Shown one piece after another: positions 31,908-42,806 of a stretch of DNA of 64,000 bases. The position numbers were made by a program, and so were the translations under genes. How positions within the stretch are numbered: position 1 is the first letter of the stretch; each line of letters opens with the position of its first letter. The notes beneath the pieces were generated by a model. The model saw only the letters and a program-made list of their open reading frames with translations, had not been told where the DNA came from and did not search any database. The stretch lies in assembly GCA_033060915.1 (NCBI GenBank), contig CM065389.1, positions 10,066,001 through 10,130,000 of the forward strand, read 5' to 3'. The DNA is from Euryodendron excelsum (taxonomy: Eukaryota; Streptophyta; Magnoliopsida; Ericales; Pentaphylacaceae).

Positions 31908-33730
31908 CCCCAGAGATTCATGCAGAGACAGTGAAAAAGCTAGTTTGTTTAGTATAATTATATCATATATTAAATAAAACCAAATTCTGAGTCTGTGATA
32001 TTGTATTTAAGATATATCTTTCAGTATTTCTTTTCCTTTTCAAGAATCCATACCTGTTTATGTATACCTTATAGAACGAAGATTGTTGGCCTGCAGATTA
32101 ATAGTCTTACTTAAAAGAGTAATTTTGTACTTTTATAGCAAACTCATTTCATGTGAACTCGTTTATTCAGCTGCAATGTTTGACTTGGAAACCTATTACA
32201 ATCAGCCAACCCTCTTAGTTGCATAGAAGCAATACAATAATATATGTTTCGGCTTCACCTTAATACAATAATATAGTATTATGCACTAGGAAACATCAAA
32301 ATACAACACGTCAAATAAGTTGCGTTTCCTAGCTTTTTAAGATCACATGTTGCATTTTGGTACCCAATAAATATGTGGAGAAACAAGAAAAAAAAAAAGA
32401 AAAATTTACACTGTTAATTGATTAAAACTAAACTTGATTATTATTTCTAGAGTTCCTCTGCCCTCTCCCATTTGGATGCTTCTGTATTCCTGCATTTTAC
32501 TGCTTACAATGTATCCTTTCTTTAAAAAAGAATTCCAAAAACACTACTAGGGGAAAGTAAGAAGTATTTGTTAAGAAGTAAATAATTAAATTGTCCGTCT
32601 CTATAATAGTTTAAGCTTTTAGATGAGTTGTTAGTTAACAATTCAATGTGGTATCAGAGCAGGCAAATGTCCTGAATTCAAATATAGTGTTTGTAGAAAT
32701 AAATAATTAACAGTTTGAATTTTTAGATAAATTGGCGATCAATAATTCAACATGGTATCAGAGCAAGCAAAAATTTTGAATTCAAATCACCGTCTATCCC
32801 GAAATACTTTTACGTGTTTGGCTCTCTTATGATCAAGAGTTAAGCCATACGTGTGAAAAAATAAATAATTAAGAGTTTGACCATATGTGAAAGGGTGTGT
32901 GAAGAAATAATTAATTAAGTAAATCTCTCTATATAACAGTTTGAGCTTTTAGATGAATTATTGATCAACAACTCAACAGTAATAAACCCACTATTCGCAT
33001 AAAGCTTTGAGGAATTAGAATTGGAAGGTCTCGCATTGAACTCCCATTTTCTAGGAGCAAAATATCTCTGAGAGGAGAGCTGTTCGCAAAATGCTTTTTT
33101 GAGAAACTTTTGAAGGTTCGGCTTGAAAGTAACCCAATTGACCATATGTATCATGTTATGGGCGGATCTATCAAAAAACGATTCCCCGCATAACTTGCCA
33201 ACTTTTACTTTTTTTTCAATTTATTTGTCTATATTTTTTAACTTTAGATGGCAAATATATTATACCATCTTTACTGAACTGTTAGTACTAACATTTGTCC
33301 CAAGTGAATCCACAAGCGTTAACAATTGTCCTAACTGAATTTCACTAACTCATTATTTGAACAAATAAATAGAATAATTCTAATATTTTATTATAATTTT
33401 AAAATTGTGAGGTAGTATGGCAGTTATGAAGCCATAAATTACATTAATTATGGTGATGAGGGGTATAATTATTTTGTACGCAACTTTTTTAAAGAGGCGA
33501 CTTTTCCTTTTCCGACATCTTCAATATAACTATTTCTTTGTTTGTCAAAGAAAAAAATGGTCAATTATGAAACAAGTTCATGTAAGATTATCAATTTTAC
33601 TTTCATTGAACAAAAACTTTATGTACGATCCTACGTCAATTGTACCTCGCTGAATAAAACCTCTGAATCCCTAGTCATGCTAATTAAAGTTGGTTAATGT
33701 GGGTATGACTCGACTTCATTTAAATTTAAT
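31908..33730. other. Gene-free stretch with a 3-copy dispersed/tandem repeat
   Basis: No gene seen. 31908-32060 is the former 3' UTR of unit 2, matching the intact gene's (tatatctttcagtatttcttttcc). At 32560-32980 a unit of about 100-250 bases recurs three times with the phrases aataattaa, gtttgagcttttagatgaattgttgatcaacaattcaacatggtatcagagc; the tggtatcagagc core equals a Met-tRNA primer site or a tRNA-derived segment, so this may be a retroelement or SINE remnant. Confidence 0.45.
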
Positions 33731-34990
33731 GATGACTCCCTCTGATCACGTAGCAGCTTCCCAGTAGTTTGTCTGACGAAGACTTCACTGACTTCCACTC
33801 ACTACAAGAATATGTCAAAGGAAAACACGACAACACTGAGTGTAGTCCGTGGATGGTGGGGCACATAAATATTGTGTCACCGACCCACCTAGAAGATGGA
33901 GTAGTGCTTTGATTAACCATATAGATAGACCAATGCCCATGTCTACACGCCGGAGCTGGAGTTCGACATTACTAGTTATCTTTTCGTAAAATTTGTACAA
34001 AAAATTTCATTAAATAATATAGCTATGACACTTTTTTAATTAAAAGTCATCATATATAGGTATTTTATTTTAAAATTAATGGTTCTCATTTAACTACACT
34101 ATTTTGATGATAAATTCTATATAAATTTTTTAGTTATATAACATCACCTTATTTACCTTAGTTATAATTTAAGATAATGCTATATAACTATACAAGAAAA
34201 CTTGAATAAAATTTATCACTAAAATAAGGAAAATGCTATTTTTTTTATAAAATGTGTACAAAAAATCTTACAAAAATGATGTAGTAATAATGTTTTTCTA
34301 ATTAAAAGTCATTGTAAAGGTGTTTTGTTGAAAACCAATGGCTCTCATTCAACCAAGTTATTCTAGCGATAATTAAATTCGGTATGAATTTTCTAGTTGT
34401 ATAACATCATCCTAGTTATAATTTAAGATAATGCTATACAACTATACAACAAGAAAATTTATACAAAATTTATCACTAAATAATGGGTGTAAATAAACTA
34501 AGTGAGAATCATTCATTTAAAAAAAAAACACTATGATCATCATCCTAGTTATAATTTAAGATAATGCTATACAATTATACAATTACAAAATTTATACAAA
34601 ATTTATCACTAACATGATGGGTTTACAAAAATTAAATGAGGGTCATTCATTTTTTTTTTTAAATTCTATCATAATCTCTTAATTATAAAAATATTATTGT
34701 CACATTATTCTACTGAAATTTTCTAGAGAAATAGTATTTTTTTATATTTTATCATAAGGTAATGCTATACAATCAAAAAAGTCATACAAAATTTATTACG
34801 AAATGATGTGATTAAATAAGAGTTATTAACTTTAAACCAAAATAGTGTTAATTATAGTTCTCAATTACACAAAATGCTAATGTCACACCATTTTGGTAAA
34901 ACTTTTTATACAAATTTTCTAAAAGACTCTAAATTCGCACAATTTTCTAACCATCCATCCCAATCAAATGAAGAAAAACTTCACCAAAAG
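33730..34990 (+). promoter_or_regulatory. Relic upstream region of receptor-kinase unit 3
   Basis: Shares the upstream landmarks of units 1, 2 and 4: 'gcttcccagtagtttgtctgacgaagac-tcactgacttccac' (33748-33800), 'cacctagaagatgga-tagtgctt-gattaac' (33886-33918), 'cccatgtctacacgccggagctggagttc' (33936-33965), then, after about 900 bp of MITE sequence, 'ttttctaaccatccatcccaatcaaatgaagaaaaacttcac' (34941-34985). The gene that should follow is gone except for kinase scraps at 35535. The phrase CACTACAAGAA at 33801 sits in an insertion relative to the other units. Confidence 0.6.
33985..34920. repeat. Cluster of related AT-rich MITEs
   Basis: At least four related blocks with the phrases 'aatgctatacaactatacaa', 'aaaatttatacaaaatttatcacta', 'catcctagttataatttaagataatgctata' and 'ggaaaatgctatttttt', in both orientations. 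They belong to the family seen at 31143-31511. The blocks are nested or tandem, and I could not split them into single elements with target duplications. Confidence 0.55.
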
Positions 34991-35534
34991 TACACCTATA
35001 AGTCAAATGCTAATACGCTCTCTTAAAGCATATTTTCACCAAAAGAACACCTACAAGTCAAATTCTAGCTAATATGTGCTCTTAAGGTATATTTTAAGCA
35101 TGTTTTGACTAGTTGTATAAAATATTAACAATTATATTTTTTGTGTTTTTAGTGTTAGAAATTCTATTTTTAATATTTTGTATAATTAGACAAATTATAC
35201 TTAAAATATGCCTTAAGGAAAAAATAGTCAATGGTTAAAGCATCTCCAAGGTCACTCCATAAAATAACTACTCAAAATATACTCTAACAATACTTTCTAT
35301 TTTAACTAACCACCTCATAAATTATTTTTTATTTAACATTCACCCTAAAGAAAGAGGAAAAAGAAAAAGAGAGAGTGAAAGAGATATTGTGAATTAAAAT
35401 TTAGAGAGTCACTTTTGTCTCACTATATTTAAAGAGTTAAAATGAGACTTTCTAAAATAGAGAATCATGTATAGAATCAGTTGAATGTTCAATTTTTAGG
35501 TTTGACCCTCTAAAATAATTAAGAGATTCAAAAT

Positions 35535-35735
35535 TTGGCCTGGCTAAGATTTTGGAACTTGGCTCAGCCAATTGGAGTGCAGCTGCTGGCACATATGGAT
35601 ATATTGCACCAGCTAATCTGATTTTTTTAGCAGATTTTTAATATATAAATGCCTATTCGTGCTTACATGCCAACCCACAAGCTAGGCCCAGGCAGACAGT
35701 TTCTCAGCTGTTATCACCTCGAATTTGCCCCCCTC
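35535..35735 (+). pseudogene. Receptor-kinase relic (unit 3): two kinase scraps
   Basis: Near 35537-35612 one frame reads [26 protein letters not shown], which I give here only by its key parts: the DFG-loop region, LAKILEL, and GTYGYIAP of the activation segment. Near 35660-35735 another reads CLHANPQARP then TVSQLLSPR, the C-terminal end of the kinase in this family. The two are joined by only about 45 bases, so the end of exon 1, the intron and most of exon 2 are deleted. No function expected. Confidence 0.75.
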
Positions 35736-36169
35736 AGAGCCATCCGACACGATGACATCAAGAAATTGTGGAAGGCAATCCAATCTAGTAAAATTTCCGT
35801 AGCTATAAATAAGTGCTTGTACAACCTAAGGTTTTGTCTCCTGGGTCTTTCGGCATTTCTGCTAATAGCAAGTATATATGTATATATAAATAATTATGTG
35901 CGTGTATTATATAATATTTTATTATTTTTTAAAAGTAAAAACAAATAAGTGATTGGATGATTATTGAATTATAATCGAATAGAAAGTGAGAAAATAGAAT
36001 ACGTAAACAGAATGCGTGCTATTACAATTTTTAGCTTTAAAGTGATAAGTTTTTTTGCAATAACTTTTTAAAATTTTTAGGACTTAAAGAAGATTAAATA
36101 ATGTGACAGATTCTTATCAAACTCTTAAATATTTTTTTTATAATAGTATAAATATATACATATATATAT

Positions 36170-38650
36170 ATATATAGATAGTTTTCTGTTAAGAACTTTA
36201 TAAAGTGATGCTAGTTGATGACAATCGTAGTTCTTTAGATCTATTCTCTTGCTGTTGGAAGTCTTTGATGGTTAAATTTTTAATTGCCATATTCTCTCTC
36301 CTTCTCCTCTCTCTCTCACCATATTAAATAATTCTTCATTTTCTCTCACACATTTTTCTTTGATTAATTATTTAGCCTATGTAGACACACTGTATAAATT
36401 AATGCATAAAAGTCTACGCCCACCTTTATAAAAATATTTTGAGTAGCTTTCAGACAAGGACTTGAGGTTATCATTATAGAAGGAAATTACATTGTCTCCA
36501 TTATTAGAATGAGATTCAAACTATCTTCAAAAGTTCATTCTTTAAGTTTCTTATAGCCATGTTCTAAACATTTTAATTAGATCTAAGTACATATTCTACT
36601 TGAATCTTTAGTATGCTTGATTATAAAGCATATGATAACGGAGTTGACAAGCATGAATGAAACTGATTCACTGTTATATATATAATTCCGTGGAGATAAA
36701 CCGTGACTTGGTCAATGAACACATGGCTGACTTCCATGAACTAATAATCGACTCACCAACCCATCCAGAAGATGGACAAGTGCTTGATTGACTAACTAGA
36801 TATAGACGAATCCAAAGTGCACACGCCAGAGCCAAAGTCCAAACCTCCAAGATGATTCTTTATCAAGTAGTTGAAATCTACAAAAGCAAAAAAAAAAAAA
36901 AAAACAATAACTGAGAGTCCACACGTTTTTTCTAACCATATCCCAAATCCCAGTCAAAGTGAAGAAAAAACTTCAAGAAGTTCACATATAACATAATACG
37001 AATCACCTATACATATATATATATATATGTATATGTGTATTGATGTAATAATTTTATTACTCACAAGAGCACGAATCAAATTAAAGTATAAGAATATGAG
37101 TGCGAGATCGATCTCATAGGGACTTATAAAATTTTAGAACATAAATTAGAATAATCTAGTTCACCCTAATCTAGTTAAGAAATCTTAAGTTTGTTTAATT
37201 AATCTAGCAATGAATAAAAATAATTAATTATAAATAAACAAGTAAACAATTAATCTAGACAATAATAATAAAGAGATGAGAGATATTAAATTAAAATGAC
37301 TAAGGTTTTAGAATCCACACACATGCATTATAATAACTTTTCATATAATTTAAATTATTTCCCTAATTTACTTCACAATAACGTCGTAATCAAACTTGTT
37401 ATTATGAAAAATATAACATTAAAATCACTTTAATAAATAAACTAATGTATACTCTTCCTAACCTTAATGTTCAAGATCAAAAATTCATATGTATCCATTC
37501 GAAAATAAATCAATTAAGAAATCCAATGCTTGAAATTATACCAATAGGGCTAATAATTAATCTAACAATTTTAAATCATGAACTAAATTAATATCCAAAA
37601 TTATTGACTTTAATTAAATCTAGACAAGAATATTAAACAATCAAAACACATATTTGAGAAATAAGTATAAATCACATATCAAGTCATTACAAAGCATGAA
37701 GTTTCATTCTTAACCCTATTATGAAAACTTAGCCACTCATGATTTTAATATCCATTGAAAATAAAATATATATATACATATATATAAAACTTGAACACAT
37801 AAAAATAATAAGACTTCAACAACTTTGTGTTTCAGTTCCTTATCTTTTTCTTTCTCTTCTTTTTTTTTTTTTCTTCACTATGCGGCTGCTCCTCTTGCTT
37901 GGAATTCTTCTGCGGCTCCCCCAGTTGTTGCGGCTGTTCTGTTGTCATAGGGATTTATTCACCTTTTTTTATTCCTTCCCCTGGCAGCCTCTTCACCATA
38001 TGACTAGGTAGGACGTGATTTCTTCTTTTTTTTTAACTCTTTTCCTTGTTTACTTGCTTCCTTCCCCACTGCACACGTGCACCTATATATATATATATAT
38101 ATAAATATATATATCTTTTTGTATTTCTTTAAGTTGAAGAATTTTTTTTTAGTCTTCTTGTTTAAATAAAATTGTTGAAAGATTTAACTCCTTTTAAGTG
38201 TGTGTTTTCTATTTTAGGTAGGATTTTTTCTTTTTGCTCTGATATCAAAATTTGTAATAAAAATAATAATATAAATAAATAAATAATAACTAAATAATAT
38301 AATTAAAGAGTAAAAATTTATAAATAATGTGACTTATCATATATATATATATTTATATCTATACAAGAGAATATTCATGGACTAGCTTCTTTTCAAGCAT
38401 TTGAAAAAAAAAATTTCCCCCGCTAATTAAGAGATAAAAGGTCCTTTGACCTGGGTGGGAACAGAAGCCATTCTTTATGCAGTCGATCATCATCTTTCGT
38501 CCATACAAATTGTTGGTGCAAATCAAAGTAGAGGAGAAGACTAACTCCAAATTCAAAGTGTTTGGTGAATAAGATAGGACCTGTGGAAAAAAAAATGTCC
38601 ATAGATTAAAGCCTTGAACCATCGGTAGTTCTCTACGTCGAAGGCAAACC
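36170..38650 (+). promoter_or_regulatory. Upstream region of the intact receptor kinase (unit 4)
   Basis: Collinear with 19980-21110 over 36170-37020 and 38350-38650, which are joined directly in unit 2 but separated here by about 1.3 kb of inserted DNA at an AT microsatellite. The proximal 270 bases (38385-38650: ctaattaagagataaaaggtc, gaacagaagccattctttatgca, gtcgatcatcatctttcgtcc) are the most conserved part across units 1, 2 and 4 and so the best candidate core promoter and leader. There is no obvious TATA box close to the ATG; the ATG context is aaaccATGGG. Confidence 0.65.
37040..38345. mobile_element. Insertion of unknown class in the promoter of the intact gene
   Basis: About 1.3 kb absent from the paralogous promoter at 20800-20826. 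It starts near tgatgtaataattttattactcac and ends near the second AT run. At 38239-38251 gctctgatatcaa is the complement of a Met-tRNA primer site (TGATATCAGAGC), which would fit an LTR element on the minus strand; the flanking ...tttgtaataaaaataa could then be an LTR edge. A pyrimidine-rich segment (37830-38050) contains a 90-codon frame I do not accept. No paired LTRs were found, so the class stays open. Confidence 0.45.
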
Positions 38651-41600
38651 ATGGGAGCTTTAGAGAAACTACTCTGCCTTGTTTCCTTAATCCTCTTTGT
38701 TACTCTGTTTTCTTCACCCCAATTTGCGTCTGCTTCTGCTGAAGAAGCCAATGCTCTGCTTGAATGGAAAGCCAGCCTTCAAAGCGCAAACAATTCTCTG
38801 CTAAATTCATGGGTTCTTCCGGAAACAAGCGCCAGCCCCTGCAATTGGTTTGGAGTTTCTTGCAACCTCGATGGAAGCGTCATTAGATTGAACCTCACAA
38901 ATTCAAGCGTAAACGGTACACTTTACAGCTTTTCATTTTCATCATTCCCCAATCTTTCATATATAGATCTCAGCATGAATCAACTCTCTGGTATCATCCC
39001 ACCTCTAATTGGTTCCCTCTCCAAACTCATCTATCTTGATTTGTCCATCAATCCCCTCTCGGGGAACATCCCACCAGAAATCGGTCAGCTAACAAATCTT
39101 GTAACTCTCCACCTGGTCATGAATCAGTTGAATGGCTCAATTCCTCAAGAGATAGGCCAGATGAAGTCTCTTTCAGAGCTTGCTTTGTACTCCAACAATC
39201 TTGTTGGTCCCATTCCTGCTTCTCTGGGCAATTTGAAAAACTTGACTCATCTATACCTCTATGAAAATCAGCTTTCTGGATCCATCCCTCCTGAAATGGG
39301 AAACCTCATCAATCTTGCTGAGGTCTACATGAATACCAACAATCTAACAGGTCCCATCCCTTCCACATTTGGAAACTTGAGCAAACTCACTGTTTTGTAC
39401 CTGTTCGACAATCGACTATCTGGTTCCATTCCCCAAGAGATAGGAAAGTTGAAATCACTCCAGAGCCTAAGCCTTCAAACCAACAACCTTAATGGCTCAA
39501 TCCCAGCATCTTTAGGCAATCTGAGCGCACTGAATCTTCTACATCTTTACCAGAATCTGCTTTCGGGTCCCATTCCTAGAGAATTAGGATACTTGAAGTC
39601 CCTCGTTGATCTGGAATTGAGCGAGAATCAACTCACTGGTCCCATTCCTGCTTCGTTTGGTAATTTGACCAACTTAGAAATTTTGTACCTTAGTTCCAAC
39701 AGCCTTTCTGGTCCCATTCCTTATGAATTTGGCAATTTGAAAAAATTGACTGTACTGCAAATGTATGAAAATCAGTTTTCTGGCAATCTCCCAGAGATTT
39801 GCCGAGGTGGGGTACTTCAAAACTTCACTATCTACAACAACCAGCTCACAGGTCCGATCCCCAAAAGTCTGAAAAACTGCTCAAGCTTAGTCAGAGTCCG
39901 CCTCAACGGAAACCAACTCACCGGAAATATATCTGAAGATTTGGGCTCCTATCCAAACCTGGCATTCCTAGACCTGAGTAACAATAATTTGTACGGTGAA
40001 ATGTCTGAAAACTGGGGAAGTTACCCACAATTGACACTCCTAAGAATAGCAGGGAACAACATCACTGGTAGCATTCCACTTGGGTTTGGAAGCTCAACAC
40101 GACTGCAAGAACTTAATCTTTCTTCAAATCATTTAGTTGGGGAGATTCCAAAGGAACTTGGGAATTTGACTTCTCTGCTGGAGCTGGATTTGGCTAATAA
40201 CGACCTTTCGGGTTCTATTCCTGTAGAACTCGGATCGCTGTCTCAGCTGTTGTATCTTGATCTGTCCACAAACAGATTTGGTGGGTCCATACCGGGTACT
40301 CTACAGAACTATCAGAAGCTGTTTTACTTGAATCTGAGCCACAATGAGTTTAGCCAAAGCATTCCATTTCAGATGGGTAGGTTATTTCAGCTGACCGAGT
40401 TAGATCTGAGTTATAATTTGCTCACAGGGGAAATACCAACGCAACTCACGGATTTACAGAGTTTAGTGGAGTTGAACCTCTCCCACAATAACCTCTCTGG
40501 TTCCATTCCAAAGAATTTTGAAGATATGAATGGCTTGTTGTATGTTGACATATCTTATAATGAGTTGCAGGGTCAAATTCCCAACAGCAAAGCCTTCAGA
40601 GATGCTCCTATGGAGGCATTACAAGGGAATAGAGGTTTGTGTGGCAATATCACAGGATTGCAGCCCTGTGAAACCCCTCCTGCAGGGACCGGACACAATC
40701 CGAAAAAGAGCAGGAAGCTTGTTCTTATAATCGTGCTCCCTCTTGTGGGAGCACTTCTACTCTTGGGCGTATTCATCGGATTTCTTTGGATGCTTGATCG
40801 AAGAAGGCGAAAGTCAGAAGTAGAAGAAGGTGAAGCCGAGGATGAAGTTGTGTTCTCAATATCAACACTTAACGGAAGAGCAATGTTCAATGACATTGTA
40901 AAAGCTACCAACGATTTTGATCCCTCGTATTGCATTGGAAGGGGAGGATATGGAACTGTCTACAAAGCAAAGCTGCCATCAGCCAATATAGTAGCTGTGA
41001 AGAAACTCCATCCATCATCCGATACGGCAGATCGCAACGGTTTCTTAAACGAGGTAAGGGCGCTGACAGAAATAAGGCATCGAAACATAGTGAAGCTTTT
41101 TGGCTTCTGTTCGCATCCTCGACACTCATTTTTGGTTTATGAGTACCTGGAAAGGGGTAGCTTGGCCGCAATTTTGAGCAGAGATGAAGCAGCTAAAGAA
41201 TTGTATTGGCCTAAGAGAGTGAATATAATAAAGGGTGTGGCTCATGCTTTGTCTTACATGCACCACGATTGCTCGCCGCCAATTGTTCACCGAGACATAT
41301 CGAGCAATAATGTCTTGATTGATGAGGAGTACGAGGCTCGGGTTTCAGACTTTGGCACTGCTAAGCTTTTGAAGCTGGATTCGTCTAATTGGAGTGCAGT
41401 TGCAGGCACATATGGCTACATTGCACCAGGTAATAAACATATATAGTTTTATGCTCTCCTAAATTGACATGTGTAGAATATGAAGTATAAGTACATGATT
41501 GTGTCTCTATTTCTTTGCAGAGTTTGCTTACACAATGAAGGTAACTGAGAAGTGTGACGTCTATAGCTTTGGAGTTATAGCGTTGGAAGTGATCAAAGGA

Positions 41601-41822
41601 ATGCATCCAGGAGATTTCATCAGCTCTCTGTCAACCCCAGCTGTTGAGAACATACAGCTGAAAGATGTGATGGACCAACGCCTTTCACCTCCCTCCCCCG
41701 AAGTTGAGGAGGAGGTGGTGTGTATTATGAAACTGGCAATTGCATGTTTGCATGCCAATCCACAATCTAGGCCAACCATGAACATCGTTTCTCAGATGTT
41801 ATCGACCCGAAAAATTCCTTGA
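38651..41822 (+). CDS. LRR receptor-like protein kinase, MIK2-like (intact)
   Basis: Two exons, 38651-41429 and 41521-41822, with a 91-bp GT-AG intron that splits the codon for the Glu of the APE motif; product 1026 residues, close to the usual ~1050 of MDIS1-interacting receptor kinase 2. Order: signal peptide (1 to about 28), LRR N-cap with CNWFGVSC, 23 leucine-rich repeats (about 95-650), transmembrane helix (about 689-714) followed by a basic stop-transfer DRRRRKS, acidic juxtamembrane segment, kinase (about 757-1020). Catalytic parts are all present: glycine loop GRGGYGTVY (about 763), Lys784, HRD with Asp882, DFG with Asp900, GTYGYIAPE. It is an RD kinase. Family members act at the plasma membrane as receptors for peptides (SCOOP phytocytokines and LURE pollen-tube attractants for Arabidopsis MIK2). 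The ligand here is unknown. It is the only intact member of the array. Confidence 0.95.
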
Positions 41823-41945
41823 GAGCCTCAAACGATGTGCTCAACATATTGTATTTTAATTTGTAAAAGGTATATCTTTCAGTATTTCTTTTCCTTTTGC
41901 AAGTATCCATTTGTGGTTATGCATACCTTTTGGCACCAAGATTGT
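41823..41945 (+). other. 3' UTR of the intact receptor kinase (approximate)
   Basis: Follows the TGA and shares tatctttcagtatttcttttcctttt with the region after unit 2 (32010-32040). AT-rich, with no certain polyadenylation signal; the end is set where a MITE begins. Confidence 0.45.
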
Positions 41946-42112
41946 AATGCTATACATATAAAAAATTTACAAAATTATGTGCATGAATGATAAACTATCA
42001 TTTTAAAATAAAATATTCATCATAGCAAATATTAATTACAAAAATCACTTCGTTGTGGTAGGACATTTTATACAAATTTTTTAGAAGAACAGCATTTTTT
42101 TTTCACATAATG
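41946..42112. mobile_element. MITE of the 'aatgctat' family
   Basis: Begins aatgctatacatataaaaaatttac and ends gaagaacagcatttttttt, so its ends are roughly inverted (aatgctat / agcattt). The interior shares ttttaaaataaaat and acaaatttttta phrases with the copy at 31143-31511. It lies just behind the intact receptor gene. Confidence 0.5.
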
Positions 42113-42768
42113 CTAGACAAGAATTTTGTAAGAACAAGTTAAATTTTCCCCTTCTTTATTGTTGTCTTGAAAGTAGGGCCAACTCAAGATAATTTGATTC
42201 CTAAAGTGATAACATTAAATAAGGCTTGAAGAAGATAATTATGAATTTTCACATCTTTAATAGTGGTGTAAAAAAAATCTAGCCTTTTGGGATGAAAATT
42301 TATCAATTAATAATCAAGTTTAGATGACAAATCTTTTTCACTTGGTAGTATGCTACATAGCAACGTATAAACTAAGTAAAATATGCAAATTATATACAAA
42401 TATTTCATCATATTTACCGAATCAAAGTTGACCCAATCAATATAATAAAAATATAGTTTTCAATTTTTACCTTAGCGGCTACCCATAGATAACCCACTAA
42501 CAATAAAAAAAAAAATTACATTTTGTTCAATTTAACATCTCAAGTAATAAAATAAAAAATTATACTTTTGGTAAATAAAATAATAAATTGTACATATAAA
42601 AGTAACTTACAAAATCAAATAGAGATTGAATACAATTTGATAAGATAGAAACCAAACAAAGATCAATTCATAGAAAAAGTAAAAAAAAATAATTACGTCA
42701 ATAAGCTGTTTGATAACGTTATTTTTAAGATTTATCAATTTCTTTTTTATTTTAAAATTTTGTGTTTG

Positions 42769-42806
<38 letters not shown>

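Noticed and set aside
32640..32775. tggtatcagagc motifs as possible tRNA-Met genes
   Set aside because: Only the short primer-site-like core is present, with no cloverleaf around it.
33801..33848. CACTACAAGAA...GTGTAGT looking like a tiny CACTA element or footprint
   Set aside because: Too short, inverted ends are weak and no 3-bp duplication could be assigned.
38359..38751. 130-codon minus-strand frame across the start of the intact receptor (also at 14900-15289)
   Set aside because: It is antisense to the conserved promoter and signal peptide; its conservation is explained by the sense-strand gene.
40530..41171. Several short frames on both strands within the kinase exon
   Set aside because: They overlap the intact receptor gene in other frames and have no motifs of their own.
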